Assembly (NCBI RefSeq): GCF_900116515.1
Contig: NZ_FPBA01000009.1
Coordinates: forward strand, 1 to 64,000
Reading direction: 5' to 3'
Length of the DNA: 64,000 bases
DNA from: Geodermatophilus amargosae
Lineage (GTDB): Bacteria; Actinomycetota; Actinomycetes; Mycobacteriales; Geodermatophilaceae
Positions 37,634 through 46,763 of this stretch are shown here, piece by piece (positions within the stretch are counted from its first letter, which is position 1; each line of letters starts with the position of its first letter). The notes beneath the pieces are model-generated. The model searched no databases, had not been told where the DNA came from, and worked only from the letters and a program-made list of their open reading frames with translations. A program made the translations under genes and the position numbers.

Positions 37634-38449
37634 TCAGGCCTGGCCGACCTCGAAGCGGGCGAACCGCTGCACGGTCAGGCCGGCCTCGTCGACGATCTGC
37701 TTCACCGTGCGCTTGGGCTCGGTGATCGATGGCTGCTCGAGCAGGACGAAGTCCTTGTAGTAGGCGTTGACCCGGCCCTCGACGATCTTGACGATCGCCT
37801 GCTCGGGCTTGCCCTCCTCCTTGGCGGTCTGCTCGGCCACGCGCCGCTCGGTCTCGACCGCCTCGGCCGGGACCTCCTCGCGGCTGAGGTAGCGCGGGCG
37901 CGCGGCGGCGATGTGCATCGCCAGCGACCGCGCGGCCTCCTCGTCGCCGCCCTGGTACTGGACGGCGACCCCGATGGCCGGGGGCAGGTCGGTGGCCCGC
38001 TTGTGCAGGTAGACCGCGGTCGGGCCCTCGAAGGTGGCGAAGCGGGCGAGCACGAGCTTCTCGCCGATGCGGGCGGACTCGGACTCGATCAGCTTGGCGA
38101 CGGTCTGGCCGTCGACCTCGGTGGCCATCAGCGTGTCGAGGTCGTTCGGCGACTGCTCGAGGACGATCTCGATCAGGCGCTCGGCGAGGGCGACGAAGTC
38201 GGCGTTCTTGGCGACGAAGTCGGTCTCGCAGTCGAGCTCGAGCAGGGCGCCGTGCTTGCTGACGACGATGCCGTTGGTCGTGGAGCGCTCGAGGCGCTTG
38301 CCGACGTCCTTGGCACCCTTGATGCGCAGCAGCTCGATGGCCTTGTCGTACTCGCCGTCGGCCTCGGTCAGGGCCTTCTTGGCGTCCATCATGCCGGCGC
38401 CGGTGGCGTCGCGGAGGCGCTTGACGTCGGCAGCGGTGAAGGCGGGCAT
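37634..38449 (-). CDS. tsf: Translation elongation factor Ts
   Basis: A 271-residue guanine-nucleotide exchange factor for EF-Tu. The UBA-like N-terminal [34 protein letters not shown] and the core CETDFVAKN are diagnostic. ATG start with GAGGAAG upstream. Second gene of the rpsB-tsf operon. Confidence 0.98.
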   Translation of the reverse strand: MPAFTAADVKRLRDATGAGMMDAKKALTEADGEYDKAIELLRIKGAKDVGKRLERSTTNGIVVSKHGALLELDCETDFVAKNADFVALAERLIEIVLEQSPNDLDTLMATEVDGQTVAKLIESESARIGEKLVLARFATFEGPTAVYLHKRATDLPPAIGVAVQYQGGDEEAARSLAMHIAAARPRYLSREEVPAEAVETERRVAEQTAKEEGKPEQAIVKIVEGRVNAYYKDFVLLEQPSITEPKRTVKQIVDEAGLTVQRFARFEVGQA

Positions 38450-38541
38450 GTCACTTCCTCACGGGTCTGGATGGGTGGTGCGGACGTGCCGCGGCGCCGC
38501 CGCCTGCACCCCGTCGGGGCGCGGACGGCGGCGCCGTCGGG

Positions 38542-39489
38542 TCAGCCGTTCTGGGCGCCCTGGGTGCCGGTGGCGGTGTCGCCGGTGGCGGGCACGCCCG
38601 CGACCGGCGCGATCTCCTCGGCGGTGACGGCCGGCGGGGCGACCGGCGTCTCCGGCAGCGGGGCCACCTCGGCCGGCGCAGCCTCGGCCGGGGCGGCGTC
38701 GGCCTGGCCGGTGAGCAGCTCGCGCTCCCAGTCCGGCAGCGGCTCCGCCTCGCCGATGGCCGGCTCGGCACCGTCCTCGCGACCGGCGTTGGCCTGGGCG
38801 GCCGAGCGGGCCATGAGCCCCTCGGCAACGGCGTCGGCGACCACGCGGGTCAGCACGGCGATGCTGCGGATCGCGTCGTCGTTGCCCGGGATCTTGTAGT
38901 CGACCTCGTCGGGGTCGCAGTTGGTGTCGAGGATCGCGACGACCGGGATGCCCAGCTTGCGGGCCTCGCCGACGGCGATGTGCTCCTTCTTGGTGTCGAT
39001 GATCCAGATGGCGCTCGGGACCTTCGACATGTCGCGGATGCCGCCGAGGCTGCGCTCGAGCTTGGCCTTCTCGCGGCTGAGGACCAGCTGCTCCTTCTTG
39101 GACAGGCTGACCAGCACGCCGGTCTGCTCCATGTCCTCGAGCTCCTTGAGCCGCTGGAGCCGCTTGTGCACCGTCTGGAAGTTGGTGAGCATGCCGCCCA
39201 GCCAGCGCTGGTTGACGTAGGGCATGCCGACGCGCTGCGCCTGCTCGGCGACGACCTCCTGCGCCTGGCGCTTGGTCCCGACGAACATGATCGAGCCGCC
39301 GTGCGCGACGGTCTGCTTCACGAACTCGTAGGCCGAGTCGATGTAGCCCAGCGTCTGCTGCAGGTCGATGATGTAGATGCCGTTGCGCTCGGTGAAGATG
39401 AAGCGCTTCATCTTCGGGTTCCAGCGACGGGTCTGGTGCCCGAAGTGGACGCCGCTGTCGAGCAGCTGCTTCATGCTGACGACTGCCAT
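38542..39489 (-). CDS. rpsB: 30S ribosomal protein S2
   Basis: A 315-residue protein of family uS2. The core ([22 protein letters not shown] through [11 protein letters not shown]) is full length at about 235 residues. A disordered Pro/Ala/Glu extension of about 75 residues, typical of some actinobacteria, follows. The ATG at 39489 gives [10 protein letters not shown]; in-frame ATGs upstream are in the leader. It heads the rpsB-tsf operon after a leader of about 190 nt. Confidence 0.97.
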   Translation of the reverse strand: MAVVSMKQLLDSGVHFGHQTRRWNPKMKRFIFTERNGIYIIDLQQTLGYIDSAYEFVKQTVAHGGSIMFVGTKRQAQEVVAEQAQRVGMPYVNQRWLGGMLTNFQTVHKRLQRLKELEDMEQTGVLVSLSKKEQLVLSREKAKLERSLGGIRDMSKVPSAIWIIDTKKEHIAVGEARKLGIPVVAILDTNCDPDEVDYKIPGNDDAIRSIAVLTRVVADAVAEGLMARSAAQANAGREDGAEPAIGEAEPLPDWERELLTGQADAAPAEAAPAEVAPLPETPVAPPAVTAEEIAPVAGVPATGDTATGTQGAQNG

Positions 39490-39689
39490 GTGGCCGCAGC
39501 CTCTCCTGCTCACGCGCGACCGCACGACGGCCGCGCTCCTCGGTTGACGCGGGCACCGGGTGGTGTCCCGCCCTGGCGTCCCGCGGCGCCACCGACCCGG
39601 GAGGACCGGGACCGAGGTGGGGCTGCCCCGCCGCTGGGGCGGGAGGGAGGACGCGCGGAGTCGACCCGTGCAGACGGGTCGCACCGCTC

Positions 39690-39695
39690 AGCATA
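39690..39695 (-). promoter_or_regulatory. Candidate -10 element for rpsB-tsf
   Basis: TATGCT on the minus strand, a near-consensus -10. It would start transcription near 39683, giving a leader of about 195 nt. No -35 match was found. Confidence 0.5.
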
Positions 39696-39778
39696 CGCGG
39701 TGCACCCAGCGCTCCTCCCCCGCCGTCGCGACCGTCCACAGGTCCGCGGTCCGGGACCGATCCGGACGCGGCGACGGC

Positions 39779-39784
39779 GAGGCT
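39779..39784 (+). promoter_or_regulatory. -10-like hexamer for the M23 gene (leaderless start)
   Basis: GAGGCT ends 7 nt before the GTG at 39792, with no Shine-Dalgarno sequence. Confidence 0.4.
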
Positions 39785-39791
39785 CGGCGGC

Positions 39792-40295
39792 GTGCCCGCC
39801 CGTCTGCTCCTCGTCGTCCTGCTGGCCTGCGCCGCCGTGCTCGCCCCCGCCACCGCGGTCGCCGAGCCGGCCGCCCGGGTCCCCGTGCCGTGGACGTCGC
39901 CGCTCGGCGACCCGCCGGAGGTCACCCGGCCGTTCGCTCCCCCACCCTCGCCCTACGGTCCCGGCCACCGCGGCGCCGACCTGGCCGGCGTCCCCGGCGG
40001 CGTCGTCGCGGCGGCCGGGGACGGCGTCGTCGTCTTCGCCGGGATGGTGGCGGGGCGGCCGGTGGTCAGCGTCGACCACACCGGCGGGCTGCGGACGACG
40101 TACGAGCCGGTCGACCCCGCCGTCGCGGCCGGGCAGGCGGTGTCCCGCGGCTCGCCGCTCGGGACGCTGCTGGCCGGTCACGAGGGGTGCCCGGCCGCCG
40201 CGTGCCTGCACTGGGGCCTGCGCCGCGGCGAGGTCTACCTCGACCCGCTGTCGCTGCTGCGCCCGCCGCAGGTCCGGCTGCTACCGCTCGGCTGA
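39792..40295 (+). CDS. Secreted M23-family (LytM-like) peptidase domain protein
   Basis: A 167-residue exported protein with a signal peptide (1 to about 24, ending AVAEP). The M23 domain has the zinc residues of YGPGHRGADLAG (His, Asp). The third ligand motif is ACLHWGLRRG, where the first His of the usual HxH is Cys. This CLHWG form is common in actinobacterial homologues and may be inactive or use a different ligand. It is expected to act on, or bind to, peptidoglycan. Divergent from rpsB and convergent with whiG. Confidence 0.88.
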   Translation: MPARLLLVVLLACAAVLAPATAVAEPAARVPVPWTSPLGDPPEVTRPFAPPPSPYGPGHRGADLAGVPGGVVAAAGDGVVVFAGMVAGRPVVSVDHTGGLRTTYEPVDPAVAAGQAVSRGSPLGTLLAGHEGCPAAACLHWGLRRGEVYLDPLSLLRPPQVRLLPLG

Positions 40296-40342
40296 CCCCG
40301 TGGGCACCCCGGTGGGGTGCTCGACGACGCCCGTCCCGGAGG

Positions 40343-41146
40343 TCAGGCGATGTCGACGAGCTTCGTGCGCAGGTGCAGGACCGCCTTGGTGTGCAGCTGG
40401 CAGATCCGGCTCTCGGTCACGCCGAGGACGCGGCCGATGTCGGCCAGGGTCAGGCCCTCGAAGTAGTAGAGGCTGACCACGACCTTCTCCCGCTCGGGGA
40501 GCTGCTCGACGGCGCGGGCGAGCAGCTGGCGGGCCTCGCCGTGCTCGGCCATCGCCTGCGGGTCGAGGGCGTTGGCGTCCCGCAGGGTGTCGACCAGCCG
40601 CGGGGCGCCGCCGTCGTCGTCGGTGAGCAGCTCGTCGAGGGCGACCACGTTGACCAGGGAGAGCTGGCCGAGGAACTTGCGCACCTCCTCGACGTCCATC
40701 TCCATCGCCGCCGCGATCTCCTCGTCGGTCGGGCTGCGCCGGAGCTGGTTCTCCAGCGCGGCGACCGTCCGCTCGAACTGCCGGGCGCGCATGCGGACCG
40801 ACCGCGGGATCCAGTCGGTGCTGCGCAGCTCGTCGATGATCGCGCCGCGGATGCGGGCCATCGCGTAGCTCTCGAACTTCACCTCGCGCGAGGGCTGGTA
40901 GCGGGTGATCGCGTCGATGAGCCCGAAGGTGCCGTAGGAGACCAGGTCGGCCTGCTCGACGTGCGCCGGCAGGCCGCTGCCGACCCGGCCGGCGACGTAC
41001 TTCACGAGCGGGGCGTAGTGGAGGATCAGCCGGTCCCGCAGGCCGGGCGCCCGGTCGGCGACGTACTGGGTCCAGAGCTCGAGCAGCGCGGCGTCGGCGT
41101 CCTCCTCGGACTCCCCGCCGATCCGGTGGATGGTCGCCTCGGGCAC
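40343..41146 (-). CDS. whiG: FliA/WhiG-family RNA polymerase sigma factor
   Basis: A 267-residue sigma-70 group 3 factor. Region 2 contains VEQADLVSYGTFGLIDAITRYQPSREVKFESYAMARIRGAIIDELR. Region 3 follows at about 125-175, and region 4 carries LPEREKVVVSLYYFEGLTLADIGRVLGVTESRICQLHTKA. It matches FliA (flagellar) and WhiG (sporulation) types; the rpsB-xerC neighbourhood is where WhiG lies in Streptomyces. The target could be flagellar or developmental genes, none present here. GTG start with GGGGAG upstream. Confidence 0.93.
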   Translation of the reverse strand: MPEATIHRIGGESEEDADAALLELWTQYVADRAPGLRDRLILHYAPLVKYVAGRVGSGLPAHVEQADLVSYGTFGLIDAITRYQPSREVKFESYAMARIRGAIIDELRSTDWIPRSVRMRARQFERTVAALENQLRRSPTDEEIAAAMEMDVEEVRKFLGQLSLVNVVALDELLTDDDGGAPRLVDTLRDANALDPQAMAEHGEARQLLARAVEQLPEREKVVVSLYYFEGLTLADIGRVLGVTESRICQLHTKAVLHLRTKLVDIA

Positions 41147-41220
41147 GTCGGCTCTCCCCGCTTCGTGGTGGCTCGGGTCCCGCAGGACCCCTCGGACTGT
41201 CTGGCTGGTGGGCGCGGGGC

Positions 41221-42156
41221 TCAGGCCCGCGGGTGCGCCTGCGCGTGCACCGCTCGCAGCCGCTCGACGGTCACGTGTGTGTAGATCTGCGTCGTCGCGA
41301 GGCTAGCGTGGCCGAGCAGCTCCTGGACGGAGCGCAGGTCGGCGCCGCCCTCGAGGACGTGGGTCGCCGCGGAGTGCCGCAGGCCGTGCGGGCCGACGTC
41401 GGGGGCGCCGGGCGCGCGGGCGACCGCGGCGTGCACCGTGCGGCGGGCCTCGCGCGGGTCGAGCCGCCGGCCGCGGGCGCCGAGCAGCAGCGCCGGGCCG
41501 GAGCCGGAGGTCGCCAGGGCCGGGCGGCCCCGGGTCAGCCACGCGTCGAGCGCCTGCTCGGCCGGCGCGCCGTAGGGCACGCTGCGCTCCTTGCGGCCCT
41601 TGCCGAGGACCCGCAGCAGCCGCCGGCCGCGGTCGACGTCGTCGACGTCGAGTCCGACCAGCTCGCTGACCCGGATGCCGCTGGCGTACAGCAGCTCGAG
41701 GACCACGGCGTCGCGCAGGCCCACCGGGTCCTCGGCGCCGGCGGTCGACTCGACGACGGTGCGCGCCTGGTCGGGAGCGAGCACGTCGGGCAGCGTCCGG
41801 TGCGCCTTGGGGCTGACCAGCCGCAGGCCGACGTCCTCCGGGGTGTGCCCCGAGCGGCGCAGCCAGGCAGTGAACGACCGCGCGGCGGCGGCGCGGCGGG
41901 CGGTGGTCGCGCGGCTGGCGCCCTTGGTGCGACCCTGGGCGAGCCAGCTGCGCAGGGCGGCCAGGTCGAGCTCGTCGACCCGGGTGCCGCCACGGCGGGC
42001 GAGGTGGTCCAGCAGCCAGACGGCGTCGGTGAGGTAGCCGCGGACGGTGTGCGCGGAGAGGTCCCGCTCGTCGCGCAGCGCCCGCTCGTAGCCCTCGAGC
42101 GCGGCGGCCAGCGCGGGCGGCAGCGTGGCGCGGGCGTCGGCGGTCCGGGCGGTCAC
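41221..42156 (-). CDS. xerC: Tyrosine recombinase XerC
   Basis: A 311-residue site-specific recombinase that resolves chromosome dimers at dif. The N-terminal SAM-like domain covers 1-105. Catalytic residues are Arg162, Lys186, His257, Arg260, His283 and nucleophile Tyr292 ([13 protein letters not shown]). GTG start with a GACGGT hexamer 6 nt upstream, possibly leaderless. The whiG-xerC-dprA order is conserved in actinobacteria. Nothing suggests an integrated element here. Confidence 0.95.
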   Translation of the reverse strand: MTARTADARATLPPALAAALEGYERALRDERDLSAHTVRGYLTDAVWLLDHLARRGGTRVDELDLAALRSWLAQGRTKGASRATTARRAAAARSFTAWLRRSGHTPEDVGLRLVSPKAHRTLPDVLAPDQARTVVESTAGAEDPVGLRDAVVLELLYASGIRVSELVGLDVDDVDRGRRLLRVLGKGRKERSVPYGAPAEQALDAWLTRGRPALATSGSGPALLLGARGRRLDPREARRTVHAAVARAPGAPDVGPHGLRHSAATHVLEGGADLRSVQELLGHASLATTQIYTHVTVERLRAVHAQAHPRA

Positions 42157-42235
42157 GGTCCGACCGTCCGACGGCGCCGACCGCCGGTCAAGGCGCCGCG
42201 CCGGTCGGTCGTCCGCGACGGATGCGTGCCCGGCG

Positions 42236-43486
42236 TCAGGCCCCCTTCCGCGGTGGCGGCGCCAGCCGCCAACCCGTGCCGGTCCACTGCACGAGGTCGG
42301 CCAGTTCCAGGGCCGGCAGGACGCGCATGGCCTCGAGCGGGTCGCAGCCGGCGACCGCGGCCAGCCGCTCGGCGCTGACGCCGGTCCGCACCGGGCAGGC
42401 GTCGAGCACCCGGCGGCCGAGGTCGGACAGGCCGTCGCGCGGGGTGGCGGGCCGCTGCACCGGGGCCGCGAGGTCCTCGCCCAGGGCGCCGACCGCCTCG
42501 ATGACCTGGGCGGCGTTGCCCACCAGTCGCGCGCCTCCCTCGGGCTCCCGCAGCAGCTCGTGGCAGCCGACCGACATCGCGCTGGTGACCGGGCCGGGCA
42601 CGACCAGCACCTGCTTGCCGAGCCCGCGGGCCCGCCGCGCGGTGGCCTGCGCGCCGGAGCGGGCCGCGGCCTCGACCACCACGGTGCCGCGGGTCAGCCC
42701 GGCGATGATCCGGTTGCGGACCAGGAAGCGGTGGCGGTGCGGCGCCGCGCCGGGCGGCCACTCGCTGACCAGCAGGCCGCCGGAGTCGACGATGCGCTGG
42801 AACAGTGCCGAGTGGGCCGCCGGGTACGCCCGGTCCACGCCGCAGGCGAGGACCACCACGGTGGCGGCGCCGGCGGCCAGCGCTCCGCGGTGGGCGGCGA
42901 CGTCGATGCCGTAGGCGCCGCCGGAGACCACCGTCCAGCCGCGCTCCCCCAGTTGCGCGCCGAGATCGGCGGCCACGTGTTCGCCGTAGGCGGTGGACGC
43001 GCGCGCCCCGACCACGGCCACCGAGCGGTCGACCGTCCCGTCGAGGGGCGGGTCCCCGCGCACCCACAGCCCCACCGGCGGGACCAGCGCGGTGGTCCGG
43101 TCCTGCTGCGCCGGCTCGTCGCCGCCGGTGTGCGCGGCAACGGTGAGCGGGTGCAGCGCCAGCGCAGGCCACTCGTCGTCCTCGGGGACCACCAGGCGGG
43201 CGCCGCAGCGCTCGGCGCGGCGGAGGTCGGCGAGGCTGGCGTCCTCCTCGGCGCGCGCACCGACGAGGGTGCGGGCCTTCTCCGGCGCCGTGCCGGCCCG
43301 CAGGGCACGTGTGGCGGCGACCGGTCCGACGTCGTCGGTCCACCGCCACAGGTCCACCGAGCCGGGCTCCGCCGCGCGGGTCAGCCAGGCCCGGGCGCGT
43401 CGAAGACCGGGCACGGCGACGCCGCCGACCGCGGCCGGGCCGGCGAGGGCGTCCTCGAGGTCCTCGTCGAGGGTCGGCGCGTTCAC
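42236..43486 (-). CDS. dprA: DNA-processing protein DprA
   Basis: A 416-residue protein that binds single-stranded DNA and loads RecA during natural transformation. The Rossmann-like DprA domain runs about 150-350 ([72 protein letters not shown]). A C-terminal winged-helix part is present, and an N-terminal HhH-like region precedes. The GTG start overlaps the comM stop. Whether the organism is competent is not known, as comE genes are not in this window. Confidence 0.93.
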   Translation of the reverse strand: MNAPTLDEDLEDALAGPAAVGGVAVPGLRRARAWLTRAAEPGSVDLWRWTDDVGPVAATRALRAGTAPEKARTLVGARAEEDASLADLRRAERCGARLVVPEDDEWPALALHPLTVAAHTGGDEPAQQDRTTALVPPVGLWVRGDPPLDGTVDRSVAVVGARASTAYGEHVAADLGAQLGERGWTVVSGGAYGIDVAAHRGALAAGAATVVVLACGVDRAYPAAHSALFQRIVDSGGLLVSEWPPGAAPHRHRFLVRNRIIAGLTRGTVVVEAAARSGAQATARRARGLGKQVLVVPGPVTSAMSVGCHELLREPEGGARLVGNAAQVIEAVGALGEDLAAPVQRPATPRDGLSDLGRRVLDACPVRTGVSAERLAAVAGCDPLEAMRVLPALELADLVQWTGTGWRLAPPPRKGA

Positions 43487-45003
43487 GCCGCCACCCGCTG
43501 CAGCCGCATGCCCAGCGCCTCGGCGACGTCGTCGCCGTCGGGGACCGTGCGCCCGGCCAGGTCGGCCAGCGTCCAGGACACCCGCAGCACCCGGTCCAGA
43601 CCGCGGACCGAGAGCAGGCCGCGGTCCAGCGCCCGTTCGGCCAGGGCGAGGGCGGGACGCGGGACCGGCCACCGCTCGCGCAGCAGCCTCCCGGGCACCT
43701 GGCTGTTGAGGGCCGGCCCGGTGCCGGCCAGCCGGGCGGCCGCGGCGGCGCGGGCGGCAGCCACCCGCGCCGCCACCGCGGCGGTCGGCTCCGGGGCCGC
43801 GCCGGCGCCCATCCAGGCCGCGCGGGTGACCGGCGGGAGCTCGACCCGCAGGTCGATGCGGTCCAGCAGCGGGCCGGACAGGCGCGACTGGTAGCGGCGC
43901 CGCTCCAGCGGGCTGCACGTACACGCGGCGTCGCCGGCCGCGCCGGCGCACGGGCACGGGTTGGCCGCGAGCACCAGCTGGGCGCGGCACGGGAAGGTCG
44001 CCGACCCGGCGGCCCGGCTGATGGTGACCTGGCCGCGCTCCAGGGGCTGGCGCAGCGTGTCCAGCGTCGCCCGCGGGAACTCCGGCGCCTCGTCGAGGAA
44101 GAGCACGCCGCGGTGGGCACGGCACAGCGCGCCGGGTCGGATGGCACCGGACCCGCCCCCGACGAGGGCGGCCATGGTGGCCGTGTGGTGCGGCGCCTCG
44201 AACGGCGGCCGGCTGAGCAACGGGGCGCCCGGCGGCAGGGTGCCGGCGACCGAGTGGATGGCGGTGACCTCGAGCGCGGCCCGCTCGTCGAGGACGGGCA
44301 GCAGTCCGGGCAGCCGCTCGGCGAGCATCGTCTTGCCTGCACCGGGCGGACCGGTCAGGAACAGGTGGTGCCCGCCGGCCGCGGCCACCTCGACGGCGCG
44401 CCGGCCGGCGGCCTGCCCCACCACGTCGCCCAGGTCGGGCGCCGGTGCCGGCGGCGGCAGTGGACCGCGCCGGTGGGCCGCGAGCCGGGTGCGGCCGGAC
44501 AGGTGGCCGACCAGGTCGCCCAGCGTCCGCGCGGCGAGCACGTCGACCCCGTCGACCAGGGCGGCCTCCTCCGCGTTGCCGGCCGGGACGACGACGGTGC
44601 CGTGTCCGGCCCGGGCGGCGGCCAGCACCGCGGGCAGTGCGCCGCGGACCGCGCGGACCGTGCCGTCCAGCCCCAGCTCGCCGAGCAGGACCAGCCCGTC
44701 GATGCTGTCGGCCGGCAGCGTGCCTGCGGCGGCGAGCACGGCGGCGGCCAGCGCGAGGTCGAAGCCGCTCCCCTGCTTGGGCATCGAGGCCGGCGACAGG
44801 CCGATGGTGATCCGGCGCATCGGCCAGGACGCCCCGGTGTTGACGACGGCGGCGCGGACGCGGTCGACCGACTGGCGCACCACGGCGTCGGGCAGCCCGA
44901 CGAGCACCACCCCGGGGACGCCGGCGGACATGTCCACCTCGACCTCGACCACCGCCCCGGAGACCCCGGCCAGGCCGACCGACCAGGTGCGGGCCAGCGT
45001 CAC
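43483..45003 (-). CDS. comM: YifB/ComM-family Mg chelatase-like AAA+ ATPase
   Basis: A 506-residue AAA+ protein of the YifB/ComM family. The N-terminal Lon-substrate-like (ChlI) domain carries GLAGVSGAVVEVEVDMSAG and VGLPDAVVRQS. Walker A is LTGPPGAGKTMLAERL. FLDEAPEF is Walker B, and the Cys-rich ANPCPCAGAAGDAACTCSP loop is typical. ComM promotes branch migration during DNA uptake in Vibrio. GTG start overlaps the yraN stop; coupled on both sides. Confidence 0.93.
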   Translation of the reverse strand: MTLARTWSVGLAGVSGAVVEVEVDMSAGVPGVVLVGLPDAVVRQSVDRVRAAVVNTGASWPMRRITIGLSPASMPKQGSGFDLALAAAVLAAAGTLPADSIDGLVLLGELGLDGTVRAVRGALPAVLAAARAGHGTVVVPAGNAEEAALVDGVDVLAARTLGDLVGHLSGRTRLAAHRRGPLPPPAPAPDLGDVVGQAAGRRAVEVAAAGGHHLFLTGPPGAGKTMLAERLPGLLPVLDERAALEVTAIHSVAGTLPPGAPLLSRPPFEAPHHTATMAALVGGGSGAIRPGALCRAHRGVLFLDEAPEFPRATLDTLRQPLERGQVTISRAAGSATFPCRAQLVLAANPCPCAGAAGDAACTCSPLERRRYQSRLSGPLLDRIDLRVELPPVTRAAWMGAGAAPEPTAAVAARVAAARAAAAARLAGTGPALNSQVPGRLLRERWPVPRPALALAERALDRGLLSVRGLDRVLRVSWTLADLAGRTVPDGDDVAEALGMRLQRVAA

Positions 45004-45359
45004 GAGAAGGCCCCGCGCAGGTGGGTGACCAGCGCGGGCACGCCCGGTCGCACGAGCACGCCGACGACGTCGAAGCGCAGGTCCGGCGCGTGCTCGTCGT
45101 GGGCGGACAGCCACCGCTGGGCCAGCAGCCGCAGCCGCCGCTGCTTGGCCGGGGTCACCGCCTCGACGGGGTGTCCGAAGCCGGTCGCCCGGCGGGTCTT
45201 GACCTCGCAGAAGACGATCGCCGCCCCCTCGCGGGCGACGATGTCGAGCTCTCCGTCGCGGCAGCGCCAGTTGCGGTCGAGGACGGACAGTCCGGCGTCG
45301 CTGAGGTAGACCGCGGCGATGGTCTCCCCGCGGCTGCCGAGTTCGGTGGTCGTGGACAC
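45000..45359 (-). CDS. UPF0102 (YraN-like) nuclease-fold protein
   Basis: A 119-residue protein of the YraN family. It carries the predicted endonuclease pattern with GELDIVAREG (Asp) and IVFCEVKTRR (E-x-K), characteristic of the PD-(D/E)xK fold. Function is unknown, though it is conserved next to rnhB/comM. GTG start. The spacer to DUF2469 (45360-45490) holds no other recognised feature. Confidence 0.93.
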   Translation of the reverse strand: MSTTTELGSRGETIAAVYLSDAGLSVLDRNWRCRDGELDIVAREGAAIVFCEVKTRRATGFGHPVEAVTPAKQRRLRLLAQRWLSAHDEHAPDLRFDVVGVLVRPGVPALVTHLRGAFS

Positions 45360-45490
45360 CCGTCGACCGTGACCCCGGACAGCACCCGCGACGGCCCGGG
45401 ACGGCGCTCTGTGGACGGCGGCCCGGGCTGTGGACGGCGCATCCCGTCCCGTCGGCCCGGGCGGTCAGCCTCCCGGGCGTGCGATGCGGA

Positions 45491-45811
45491 TCAGGTGATC
45501 CGTGGCCCGTCGGGCAGCTCGAGGTCGGGCTTGTCGAGCTCCTCCACGTTGACGTCCTTGAACGTCAGCACGCGGACGTTGCGGACGAAGCGCGCCGGCC
45601 GGTACATGTCCCAGACCCAGGCGTCGGAGAGCTTGAGCTCGAAGAACACCTCGCCACCGGCCTCGCGGACCTGCAGGTCGACGGAGTTGGCGAGGTAGAA
45701 GCGCCGCTCGGTCTCCACCACGTAGGTGAACTGCCGGACGATGTCCCGGTACTCGCGATAGAGCTGCAGCTCCATCTCGGTCTCGTACTTCTCCAGGTCC
45801 TCGGTGCTCAT
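45491..45811 (-). CDS. DUF2469 protein
   Basis: A 106-residue actinobacterial protein. MSTEDLEKYETEMELQLYREYRDI, the YVVETERRFYLANSVDLQV core and DAWVWDMYRPARF leave no doubt about the DUF2469 family. Function unknown; it is nearly always next to rnhB. The ATG overlaps the rnhB stop codon (ATGA), implying coupling; an in-frame ATG 24 nt upstream lies within rnhB. Confidence 0.93.
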   Translation of the reverse strand: MSTEDLEKYETEMELQLYREYRDIVRQFTYVVETERRFYLANSVDLQVREAGGEVFFELKLSDAWVWDMYRPARFVRNVRVLTFKDVNVEELDKPDLELPDGPRIT

Positions 45812-46587
45812 CGCGGCTCTCCGGAGACGGTGCACATGCCCCCATCATCGACCATGCCGCCGGGACCGGTGAGCTGGAGTTCCCGAACGGCGTGTGCGTC
45901 GCGCGCGCGGACGACGTTGACGAAGCGCGACCGGTGCTCGGGACAGGGCCCGTGACGCTCGAGGGCGGCGCCGTGCGCCTCGGTCGTGTAGCCCTTGTGC
46001 ACCGCGAAGTCGTACTCGGGGAAGCGCTCGTGCAGGTCGAGCATGATCCGGTCCCGGGTGACCTTGGCCAGCACCGACGCGGCGGCCACGCAGGCGGCGA
46101 CGCGGTCGCCCTTCCACACCGCCAGGCTGGGCACGCCCAGGCCGGGCACCGCGAAGCCGTCGGTGAGGACGTAGTCGGCCGGCGGGTCCAGAGCGGTGAC
46201 CGCCCGGCGCAGCGCCTCGAGGTTGGTGACGTGCATGCCGCGGGCGTCGAGCTCGGACACCGGGATGACCACGACCGACCAGGCGACCGCGCGGTCGACG
46301 ACCTCGTCGTAGACCCGGTCGCGCGCGGCGGCGGTGAGCAGCTTGGAGTCGGCGAGCCCGGGGACGCGGCCGCGCCGCCCGGCGGGCAGGACGCACGCGG
46401 CGGCGACCAGCGGCCCGGCGCACGCGCCCCGGCCCGCCTCGTCGGCGCCGGCGACGGAGGCGAAGCCCCGGCGGCGCAGCGACCGTTCCATGTCCCAGAG
46501 CGCGTCGCCGTCGGCGACGTCGGGACGACGGGTCCGGGCCGCCGGCGTCGCGGCGGCCCGGTGGGCGGGGGGAAGACGACCGGCCAT
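45808..46587 (-). CDS. rnhB: Ribonuclease HII
   Basis: A 259-residue RNase that removes ribonucleotides from DNA. The catalytic DEAGRG motif (Asp48, Glu49) is in VAGADEAGRGACAGPLVAA. The later Asp residues are in LTDGFAVPG and ASVLAKVTRDRIM. An N-terminal extension of about 40 residues and a C-terminal tail of about 30 lie outside the core. A TAGTGT hexamer ends 9 nt before the ATG. Confidence 0.95.
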   Translation of the reverse strand: MAGRLPPAHRAAATPAARTRRPDVADGDALWDMERSLRRRGFASVAGADEAGRGACAGPLVAAACVLPAGRRGRVPGLADSKLLTAAARDRVYDEVVDRAVAWSVVVIPVSELDARGMHVTNLEALRRAVTALDPPADYVLTDGFAVPGLGVPSLAVWKGDRVAACVAAASVLAKVTRDRIMLDLHERFPEYDFAVHKGYTTEAHGAALERHGPCPEHRSRFVNVVRARDAHAVRELQLTGPGGMVDDGGMCTVSGEPR

Positions 46588-46651
46588 CGCCGTCCGACAC
46601 TACGACGCTCCACCGACAGCCCGACCGGGCCCTCGGGGAGGCGCGCGACGG

Positions 46652-46691
46652 CCACGGGCCGGTCCCCGGGGTCAGAGGGACCGGCCCGTGG
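46652..46691. terminator. Strong hairpin in the rnhB/response-regulator gap
   Basis: A perfect 15-bp stem (CCACGGGCCGGTCCC and its complement) around a 10-nt loop, in the gap between the response regulator (minus strand) and rnhB. It lies downstream of the regulator's stop and 65 nt upstream of the rnhB start. Confidence 0.6.
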
Positions 46692-46718
46692 ACCGGAGCG
46701 GGCCCGGGGGCCCGCCGG

Positions 46719-46747
46719 CCGGACCGCCGAGGAGGCGGACGGTCCGG
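46719..46747 (-). terminator. Terminator hairpin downstream of the response regulator
   Basis: CCGGACCG pairs with CGGTCCGG, with a further CC/GG step inside. It begins 16 nt after the stop codon of the response regulator. Confidence 0.65.
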
Positions 46748-46763
46748 ACGCGGAGGGAGGCGC

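Larger units (their letters stand above)
39490..39791 (-). other. rpsB leader and divergent promoter region
   Basis: This 302-nt stretch holds no gene. Next to the candidate -10 at 39690-39695 lies an 8-bp hairpin, CGACCCGT/ACGGGTCG at 39662-39681, which would form the very 5' end of the rpsB mRNA. The rest is G-rich leader, where S2 autoregulation is typically found in other bacteria. No known S2-binding structure was identified. The far end serves the divergent M23 gene. Confidence 0.6.

Noticed and set aside
41221-42156. Integrase of a mobile element
   Set aside because: Residues, length and neighbours (whiG, dprA) identify it as chromosomal XerC; no attachment sites or cargo genes are present.
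42236-45003. A defence island signal from dprA and comM
   Set aside because: Both are core genes in conserved actinobacterial order and no restriction or toxin genes are adjacent.
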